Shown here in pieces: positions 1-25,000 of a stretch of 25,000 nt of DNA. The stretch comes from Chrysomallon squamiferum. Taxonomy: Eukaryota > Mollusca > Gastropoda > Neomphalida > Peltospiridae. Every line of letters starts with the position of its first letter. Position 1 is the stretch's first letter. The position numbers were made by a program, and so were the translations under genes. The stretch lies in the NCBI GenBank assembly GCA_012295275.1, contig CM022670.1, positions 34,815,301-34,840,300 of the forward strand, in the 5' to 3' direction. The notes below the pieces were generated by a model. The model was given only the letters and a program-made list of their open reading frames with translations. It did not search any database and had not been told where the DNA came from.

Positions 1-40
1 CCTCTACGACTGCGTGGAAACAGAACATCGTCTCGCAGCT
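1..40 (+). CDS. plus-strand paralogue, partial exon at window edge
   Basis: Donor GCT|GTAAGC at 41. Only the frame starting at base 2 continues without a stop into the exon at 496; it reads LYDCVETEHRLAA. No motif is recognisable. It would fall in the linker before the C-terminal half of the CNB-like domain. Confidence 0.6.
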
Positions 41-1753
41 GTAAGCAGAAAGGTTTGTTGCAGTCGAGAAAAATTCAGTTTTCTTTTCCAAAGTAGTTGT
101 GAAATAGAGGTTCTCCGAAAATGATCTGATATTATTATAAAAGCACATTTTTAACCGTAACCTTTAATAGAAAATAGAATTGAACAGATCAAGCATCTTA
201 TGGTTCGATAAAACAGTTTTAAAATAATGCTGTAGTAGTGTTAAACGTTTTTTTCTTCTTCTTAAATATAAGTTTTTTTCATTTTAGAAAAAATATAAGA
301 GATAATTTTTGGACGGAACAATATTTTATCGTCTTTTTTTATTGCTTTATTTCTTTATTTTTATTTTTTATTATTATTTTCTTTGACTGAAAAAATTATT
401 TAATTTGTTATTACGTATTTCTAAAGTATAAAAACATTGCTGATCAGTGTGTTTTAACTAACAAGGCGTGTTGCTTTCCTTTTCTTATTGTTTAGACTGA
501 ATGCGAGATGAAGGGTAAAACAGACAAACAGTTCTGGGCTTCACGTTTGAAAGGATCAGAATCTGCAAAAAGTAGAAGACAAGGTCAAAGAATTTTACAC
601 GCCCACTTACAGAACGTCACTCAGATTTCAAATCTTGTCACAGTCTGTGTAGAGTAACAAACAAGCACTGATATATCTGATGAAACAACAACAAAACAAA
701 CCTCACTGAACTTTAACTCTTCATATATCAAAAAGCACATTCTGCAACTTTCTACAAGACTAAAGAGTTGAATATCATAAGTTACTGACCAGTTTTTAAA
801 GTTAACATCTCTAACAGAATTTTTTTTTACACAAGGTCAAAATCAAAATTAGATACTGAAAATCGAAAGCGATGTGATATTATGAAAACCCATACTAAAA
901 TGGCTAAAATATTTTAGCATCCATTACACCTTACTTTTTTTTGACTTTTTCAAAATATGCTAAATTATCGTTTTTATATTTTTTTTTTAATAACTAACAC
1001 GAATTTTATAGACATGTTTATTCTGTTTCCAAGGGAATAAAACATAGAGAATATTTCGAACATTTTAATTACTAATACTCTTTGTTTATAATAATAAGTA
1101 ACCGATCTGACAGCTAATATAATAATTATTTTAAATGTTTTTCTTTATTTCATTTTATATGTTCTAGCTTCAAGTCGAAGTTTTCGATCTAGATCGGAGA
1201 AATCACGGGTATGTATGAAAAGGTTAAAATTAGTTTGATTAATGTTGATATCACGGCCTTATTTGTACAAGGTAATTTCGAAGATAAGTATGTAAACTCA
1301 GTTGTCAAAATATTTACACATATTTACGTCAAGGACATGCCATATTTTCCAGTTTATCTTACTAACACCAAATACTTCAGAACTGGTAATTTTAACAGAA
1401 ATCTTCATAGGACCGAACGATTAAGTTTTGATATTTAAAATTACTATTAGCAACGTTCAAATTAGAAAATGAGTCAACTAAGAGAAATAACTTTAAACTT
1501 TTTTTTTTTTTTAAATCGATTCTTCCCATTTGCAATGATTAAAAACAAATTTTATCTGTCACATTTTTAATGAGTCTCAACCCATGAGTGAATTTAAAAA
1601 AACAAACTAACTAACATGTTGTTCTAAATGCAGAGTTCTGACTTTATGGTTAGAAAAGATCGGTTTATGTTCGCACAAGTTGCCACTCTTATACAAGGCG
1701 CGGTTTTTGTGAGTACACACCAGTATTTGAAATACTCTTGTTCTACTACTACA

Positions 1754-1794
<41 letters not shown>

Positions 1795-2186
1795 ACTACT
1801 ACTACTGCTAATATTGCTGCTAATGATAATGCTGTTGAAACAATACTTGTTCTACCACTACCACTACCACTGCAGCAATAATAATAGCCACCAACACCAT
1901 CAATGTTAATAATAATGAATGAAAATAATTTAATATAGTTTACTATATTCAGAATTTATATTAAATATGCTAACCTCATAAAGCGAAACTAAAACATACA
2001 ATGAACAGAACTAGTAGTTCCACGAAAATAAAGATCACAATAAATTATTATCACCACTAACTTAACTTAGCATTTCTTTCAACCATATATTTCTTGCCAA
2101 TAGCAAACATACTTGATTTAGTAATACATAAGAACGTTAATGTGTATTAATTCGATTTCAAATTAAAATCATCATCATTATTATCA

Positions 2187-2220
<34 letters not shown>

Positions 2221-2312
2221 TACCACTATTATTATTATTATTATATTTATTATTATTATTATTATTATTGTTATTATTGTTATTATTATTATTGTTATTA
2301 TTATTATTGTTA

Positions 2313-2365
<53 letters not shown>

Positions 2366-3113
2366 GTTATTATTATTATTGTCCAGGGTTTGGAGTCTCT
2401 CGTTGAGAAACCTAACACGTCACTAAGTCTAGTCAGCCTGGGTGCCGAGTGTCTGTTCATTTCTAAGGAATTGTTCATGAAAGAAGCCAACATCAAAACT
2501 CTTCGTGTGGTCAACGATATGGTCAGTAGTCCTGTTAGTTTAACTGCTTTTATCACATACTGTACACATAATACTTCAACAGTACAGCTTAATATTATTA
2601 ATAAACTAGTTTACTCTCCTTGCTGGGTTTTGCGTGTGTGTGTGTGCGTGTGTGTGTCTCTATCTATCTATCTTTCTGTCTATGTATATGTCTATATGTC
2701 TGAATGTGTCTATCTATCTGTCTATCTATCTATATATCTGTCTGTCTGTCTGTCTACCTACCTGCCTACCTCTATCCCTTCCACTCTATGTTATTATCTC
2801 TCTTTCTCTTTCTACTTCACTGTCGTTCATTATCTGTTATACACTTACAACCAATCTTGACCAGAAATGTTCTGTCTTTGATGGTGATGATGACTATGAC
2901 GATGATAATGATGATGATAACGGTGATGATGACGATGATAATGTTGATAATAATAAAAATAACAGGAAAATTCACATTTTCTTTTGACTGCAGGTTATGA
3001 AATATCCGTCTCAAGATTATATTCGAGATCAGGTGAAGATTAAAAGGAAATGGATAAAGTACAAAGAAGATCTTGTTAACGAAATCATCAGAACGAAAGG
3101 TCGACATCACTAA
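1..3113 (+). CDS. CNBD2-like paralogue, 3' part of a gene entering from the left edge
   Basis: Six exons (about 1-40, 496-583, 1168-1208, 1634-1708, 2387-2521, 2994-3113) join in frame to a C-terminal fragment ending in a TAA. The order is a Ser/Arg/Lys-rich linker (SSRSFRSRSEKSR), then the second half of a CNB-like domain (FAQVATLIQGAVFGLESL, SLVSLGAECLFISKELF), then a charged tail with P-S-x-D and W-x-x-Y-K-x-D-L. This mirrors the C-terminus of the minus-strand gene. The tail also fits the Y/F-P-S-x-x and W motifs I associate with vertebrate CNBD2. The Arg of the cyclic-nucleotide cassette is replaced by Ser, so this half-site looks non-binding. The N-terminal part lies outside the window. 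Exon 496-583 has an uncertain 3' end. Confidence 0.8.
41..1167 (+). other. introns of the plus-strand paralogue, otherwise featureless
   Basis: Apart from the exon at 496 this is AT-rich unique sequence with short poly(T) runs, for example around 800-990. No conserved element or ORF of note. Confidence 0.6.
496..583 (+). CDS. plus-strand paralogue, linker exon with uncertain donor
   Basis: Acceptor TTGTTTAG before 496. It reads TECEMKGKTDKQFWASRLKG and on to KSRRQ, polar and basic. Three possible donors all leave phase 1: GTAAAA after 514 (best match, 19-nt exon), GTAGAA after 571, and GTCAAA after 583. The higher GC up to about 580 favours a long form. All three keep the frame into the next exon. 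Confidence 0.45.
1168..1208 (+). CDS. plus-strand paralogue, Ser/Arg-rich exon
   Basis: Acceptor ATGTTCTAG and donor CGG|GTATGT; 41 nt, phase 1 in and phase 0 out. After the shared codon it reads SSRSFRSRSEKSR, an SR-like basic linker likely to be phosphorylated or disordered. Confidence 0.65.
1634..1708 (+). CDS. plus-strand paralogue, CNB strand exon
   Basis: Acceptor AAATGCAG and donor TTT|GTGAGT; 75 nt, phase 0 at both ends. It reads SSDFMVRKDRFMFAQVATLI then QGAVF. It matches the end of exon 17 of the minus-strand gene (YLQLDLLGPGDVF), with the same splice position and the same donor sequence TTT|GTGAGT. Confidence 0.85.
1741..1808. repeat. (CTA)n microsatellite
   Basis: Near-perfect CTA repeats in the intron, starting 32 bases past the donor at 1709. 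The poly-Thr translation here is not coding. Confidence 0.9.
2168..2380. repeat. (ATT)n compound microsatellite abutting an acceptor
   Basis: About 210 bp of ATT units with interspersed ATC, GTT and CTA variants. It ends six bases before the acceptor AG and so supplies the U-rich part of the splice site of exon 2387-2521. Confidence 0.92.
2387..2521 (+). CDS. plus-strand paralogue, CNB domain C-terminal exon
   Basis: Acceptor TGTCCAG and donor ATG|GTCAGT; 135 nt, phase 0 at both ends. It reads GLESLVEKPNTSLSLVSLGA, then ECLFISKELFMKEANIKTLR and VVNDM. It covers in one exon what exons 19 and 20 encode in the minus-strand gene. A (TTA)n array of about 210 bp runs to within 6 nt of the acceptor. 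Confidence 0.9.
2633..2775. repeat. (TG)n / (TATC)n / (TGTC)n / (TACC)n compound microsatellite
   Basis: Successive blocks of TG, CTAT, CTGT and CTAC units in the last intron of the plus-strand gene. The ORFs across it are low-complexity artefacts. Confidence 0.88.
2881..2960. repeat. (GAT)n imperfect microsatellite
   Basis: GAT, GAC and AAT units ending about 35 bases before the terminal exon. The poly-Asp translation is not considered coding. Confidence 0.8.
2994..3113 (+). CDS. plus-strand paralogue, terminal exon and stop
   Basis: Acceptor TTGACTGCAG; 120 nt, phase 0, stop TAA at 3111-3113. It reads VMKYPSQDYIRDQVKIKRKW then IKYKEDLVNEIIRTKGRHH. The length is identical to the terminal exon of the minus-strand gene, with W and Y-K at the same positions. 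No clear poly(A) signal is seen in the next 300 bases. Confidence 0.9.
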   Translation, partial: VMKYPSQDYIRDQVKIKRKWIKYKEDLVNEIIRTKGRHH

Positions 3114-3428
3114 TACAGTCACTTAGCACTTAGACAGCTCGTTAGACAATCTCAGTTAATTATTTTGAAGACATCAGTACAGTAACAACAGTGAGAAATA
3201 TTCATCAAATATATTTATTTCTTTTAATGTTTGATTCAAGACAAATGATGTATTTTAAAGTGGGTCTCAAACATTTAATCTAAACACATTTTTGTATACT
3301 TTCACGTTGTTTTAACTGACCAGATCGAGTTATTTATACCAAAATTTTATAAATATAAAGGATATATATTTTGTTCTATATCTGTAACGGATATATTTAC
3401 ATTTTTATTTCAGAAATGTCATAACCAT

Positions 3429-3491
3429 AAAAAAAAAAAAAAAAAAAAAAAAATAATAATAATAATAAAATCAATAATAAAAAAAAAAAAA
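3429..3491. repeat. poly(A) with (AAT)n interior
   Basis: A 24-base A run, AAT units, then 13 As, about 315 bases past the plus-strand stop. It could be a retroposed tail or a simple A-rich tract; no adjacent element body is recognisable. Confidence 0.8.
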
Positions 3492-3950
3492 TGTCAGCTT
3501 TCATGGATCGCTACGGTGATCTCATTCTTTATTGTTAGCAAAGGATGGTATTAGAAACATAAAAACAATTGAAAGTATACGAAATACATTTAGACTATTT
3601 ACTTTGAAACATTTTTTAATACTTTACATCCCACTGTGGTTTTAATGCACGTACAGAATAAATTATTTGATTATCACAGCTCGGGGCTTTGTTGACTATC
3701 AGATTAAATAATTTGAACATCGTAGTTTTAGGCTTGGCTGACTATTAGAATAAACTAATTAATTATCACAGATTTTTAACACAATACTGATATGTATCAA
3801 ATATACCACAGTTTTGATTCAGGTCATATGGAAGAAAAAAAATAATAGCCATTATTATATATATGTTATAAACAATAAAATGTATTAAATGCAGATAGAT
3901 TTAGCAAGGGATGAACGTTAATAAATAATAACAATATTAACAATGGATCA

Positions 3951-3951
3951 A

Positions 3952-4035
<84 letters not shown>

Positions 4036-4058
4036 TAATAATAATAATAATAACAATG
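3951..4058. repeat. (AAAT)n followed by (AAT)n
   Basis: Nine or so ATAA units pass into about 20 AAT units. It lies in the intergenic gap, some 300 bases beyond the minus-strand stop. Confidence 0.92.
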
Positions 4059-4122
4059 ACGATATCAACATTGTTCAACGTTTCATTCCACAGTTTAGCT
4101 TTGCCATACAATAACATTCATT

Positions 4123-4128
4123 TTTAAT
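4123..4128 (-). terminator. possible poly(A) signal (ATTAAA) of the minus-strand gene
   Basis: ATTAAA reads on the minus strand about 230 nt past the stop codon. In DNA this AT-rich such hexamers are common by chance, so this is only a candidate. Confidence 0.25.
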
Positions 4129-4357
4129 AAATAGTTTGATTTCATAATATAAATATAAATATAATTGCAGTCAGTTTTACGAACACATCACTTTTCAAAA
4201 TTCAGCAATGTCTTTGATTGTCCAGCCTTAACACTGATGTCCTCACGTAACAAACATTTAGGCAAATGTCGCGACAGATTCGAAATACGTATTTCAGATT
4301 TTTTGTTTTTCTCTTAACACTTAGTTTAAGGATGAAAAGCTGTTGTAGTTGTTGCTG

Positions 4358-22530
<18,173 letters not shown>

Positions 22531-22533
22531 TTA

Positions 22534-23100
22534 GTTTTTGTCACCAGTAAAGATGAAAGCATTTATAAAAAATTTTTTAAAAACGGTAACGCGTCGACAT
22601 CAATGCTGGGGAAACTTTCTGCGAAGAATGGAACTGAACGGAACGAAGCGAAAAACAAAACAGTGAATAACGAATATTTTTGTTGGAACGTAACAGTCCA
22701 GCCCCAAGTCGATATCGCGAGAGCTGTAATGAAGCCAAGGCTGAGTTAGTATTTTTTTTTTTTTGTATTGCAACGTCTCCACGGCCGATTGTAAATCCAC
22801 ACTGATCCGTGAAAATATTCGGCGTTAATCTCTAATCTACCTGTGCTAATCACGTCATCGGGTTCTCAGTCTATTGGGCCAGGCGCAAATGCTGCAATAT
22901 GATTAGCGCCGATATAAGTTACGTCACGCACCACAGACCCGACTGGTACGATAAAACAAAGTGGTGAGGTCCAACCATAAATAATACGAGCTCAGCCAGG
23001 CGTGTCGTCGCCAGATCGTTGTAAATTGCACTTTTCTGAATCAATTGAACTTACTTATTCTCGTTAACATTATCTGTCGTGCAGCAAACTGAAAAAATCA
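22534..23100 (-). promoter_or_regulatory. probable promoter and 5' UTR region of the minus-strand gene
   Basis: GC and CpG content are higher than in the rest of the intergenic DNA. On the gene's strand there is CCAAT (22877-22873) and two CRE-like sites, TGACGTGA (22857-22850) and TGACGTAA (22926-22919). GGCGTTAATC (22821-22830) and GATTAGCGCC (22901-22910) form a 9/10 inverted repeat around the first CRE and the CCAAT. No convincing TATA box. The transcription start is not determinable by eye. Confidence 0.45.
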
Positions 23101-23187
23101 TGTCTGTTAAACTACAGACAGACAGATCTAAGACCTTTCAGAAAAATGAGAATTTGCTGAATTATACTTCTCTCTTATGCACTAGAT

Positions 23188-23222
23188 AATAATAATAATA
23201 ATAATAATAATGATGATGATGA
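23188..23222. repeat. (AAT)n / (GAT)n microsatellite
   Basis: Eight AAT and four GAT units upstream of the promoter region. Confidence 0.88.
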
Positions 23223-23698
23223 TATTTAATTTAAAAACTAATATGAAAGGAATAGTCGTTTCACTGATTAATTATTTAATTTTCGTTCAAACGACAATAA
23301 AAAAAACCCCAAAACCCCGAAGAGATAAAGAAAGATAAAAAAACCACGGTGAATACAAAAACATCTTCAATATTTAATTGTTTTGTATCGCCTGCTGCCA
23401 GGTCAAAAAGCAATAATAACAATAAATAAATAATTAACTGGGTGGCTTTCCTCTGAATGATGTAACGGAACCCATCTCCTTGGTTTCCACGCTGCAGTTA
23501 ATGAGATTGCCGAATGCAGAAACTAAAACCGTTTCAGACGAATGGTTAGTTCTTCGGCTGAAAATCACAAATCAGCATCGATTTTCAGAACAAAGCGAAA
23601 AAGAATATAGATTCGCTCTGTTGTGTTTTCTCAATTGAATCTTTTGTTGTCAGTAGAAGAATGTCTAATCCATTGATCTGATCCTGTCTGAACAGGGG
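23223..23698. other. intergenic, nothing recognised
   Basis: Unique, moderately AT-rich sequence with no ORF of note or repeat array. Confidence 0.5.

Positions 23699-23732
<34 letters not shown>
23699..23732. repeat. poly(A) run
   Basis: About 33 As directly before an ATG-started ORF on the plus strand. It could be a retroposed tail on the left-hand element or a simple tract. Confidence 0.9.
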
Positions 23733-23738
<6 letters not shown>

Positions 23739-23869
23739 CTGAACATCGCGACATGGTGAAAGTGTCGTGGTGTATCGCAGTCGATGATGACGTCCTTTAC
23801 AGTGAAAATGTGTTAGCAGACGGCGTAACGTTACACCAGTTACAGAGGCCAGTGTATAACGTAACGTAA
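23732..23869 (+). CDS. unassigned 45-codon ORF, doubtful
   Basis: ATG after a poly(A) run (A at -3, G at +4) opens a frame starting MATEHRDMVKVSWCIAVDDD and closing with TAA at 23867-23869. Base composition is near 50 percent GC, unlike the flanks. It could be the first exon of a plus-strand neighbour (possible donor GTs inside), a micro-peptide, or chance. There is no family match I can name. Confidence 0.25.
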
Positions 23870-23991
23870 CAAATTAAAATCAGTGTCGTTTGTATACGTT
23901 TCTTAAAACTGTACTAAACATCCGCCTATCATGACTAACTAATAACACAAATGTTAGGACAGGATTATGTGAAACAACTGATTAAATGGAT

Positions 23992-23994
<3 letters not shown>

Positions 23995-24040
<46 letters not shown>
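23995..24040. repeat. (GA)n microsatellite
   Basis: About 22 GA units, directly followed by dispersed repeat copy B. Confidence 0.95.
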
Positions 24041-24046
<6 letters not shown>

Positions 24047-24158
24047 GATAAAGGGTATATTTAGTAAACAATATGTTTGAAATGTTATTTCTTAATACGT
24101 TTTAAATTTTGTTAGTACAATAATTAAATCATGATCTTCAAATGACCAGCAAAAACAA
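24041..24158 (+). repeat. dispersed repeat copy B, attached to (GA)n
   Basis: Matches 7001-7128 in the same orientation with one mismatch over the first 69 bases, then small deletions. A second (GA)n array starts about 40 bases further on, so this copy is flanked by GA on both sides. Confidence 0.88.
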
Positions 24159-24196
24159 CCTTATAATAATGCATAAAATGTGATTATGTATTTAAC

Positions 24197-24837
<641 letters not shown>

Positions 24838-24937
24838 ATTGTTTTGTTGTTGTTGTTTGTTTGTTTGTGTGTTTGTTGTTGTTTTTTGTTTGTGTGTTTG
24901 TTGTTGTTTTTTGTTTATTATTTGTTTGTTTGTTTGT

Positions 24938-25000
<63 letters not shown>
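24838..25000. repeat. (TTG)/(TTTG)n then (TTTA)n to the window edge
   Basis: GTT and GTTT units grade into about 20 perfect TTTA units that run off the window end. Confidence 0.93.

Larger units (their letters stand above)
3114..4357. other. intergenic region between two convergent genes
   Basis: These 1.24 kb separate the two stop codons. They hold both 3' UTRs, poly(A) runs at 3429-3452 and 3478-3491, and an (AAAT)n/(AAT)n array at 3951-4058. There is no additional gene. Confidence 0.75.

Noticed and set aside
1628-1909. 93-codon ORF with poly-Thr and poly-Leu
   Set aside because: Only 1634-1708 is coding; the rest is intron with (CTA)n.
2158-2556. 132-codon minus-strand ORF with poly-Ile
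   Set aside because: Antisense to a good plus-strand exon and an (ATT)n array.
3429-3491. Poly(A) as the tail of a retroposed gene
   Set aside because: No element body, target-site duplication or gene-derived sequence is visible beside it.

Overview
This window is animal nuclear DNA. It is AT-rich, full of microsatellites, and has short exons with GT/AG borders and introns of about 0.1 to 3.7 kb, with no operons or ribosome binding sites. The repeat palette, intron sizes and CpG-containing unique sequence suggest a lophotrochozoan, most likely a mollusc, but no marker names the species.

One gene dominates. I assembled a 21-exon reading frame on the minus strand from the ATG at 22530 to the stop at 4358. 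Every intron has GT/AG ends, all phases agree, and the product is 762 residues. It looks like a cyclic nucleotide-binding domain-containing protein 2 (CNBD2)-like protein, a family linked in mammals to cAMP binding and sperm flagellum formation. It has a disordered N-terminus, a basic stretch, a first CNB-like domain (about residues 276-395) and a second CNB-like domain (about 402-460 plus 640-716). A low-complexity insert of about 180 residues splits the second domain.

The last six exons of a second gene run on the plus strand at the left edge (1-3113). Their product is a paralogous CNBD2-like C-terminus. The last exons of both genes are exactly 120 nt including the stop, two splice positions are shared, and the stops lie only 1.24 kb apart. 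The window therefore holds a tail-to-tail pair of diverged CNBD2-like paralogues.

Layout: 1-3113, 3' exons of the plus-strand paralogue; 3114-4357, intergenic A-rich and (AAT)n/(AAAT)n DNA; 4358-22530, minus-strand gene; about 22531-23100, GC-richer probable promoter; 23100-25000, intergenic with (GA)n tracts, a recently copied dispersed repeat, a 45-codon unassigned ORF and a terminal (TTTA)n array. Many introns carry (AAT)n, (GA)n, (CA)n, GATA/GACA or poly(A) tracts. Several of these abut splice sites and may affect splicing. I saw no rRNA, tRNA, CRISPR array, virus or intact transposon.
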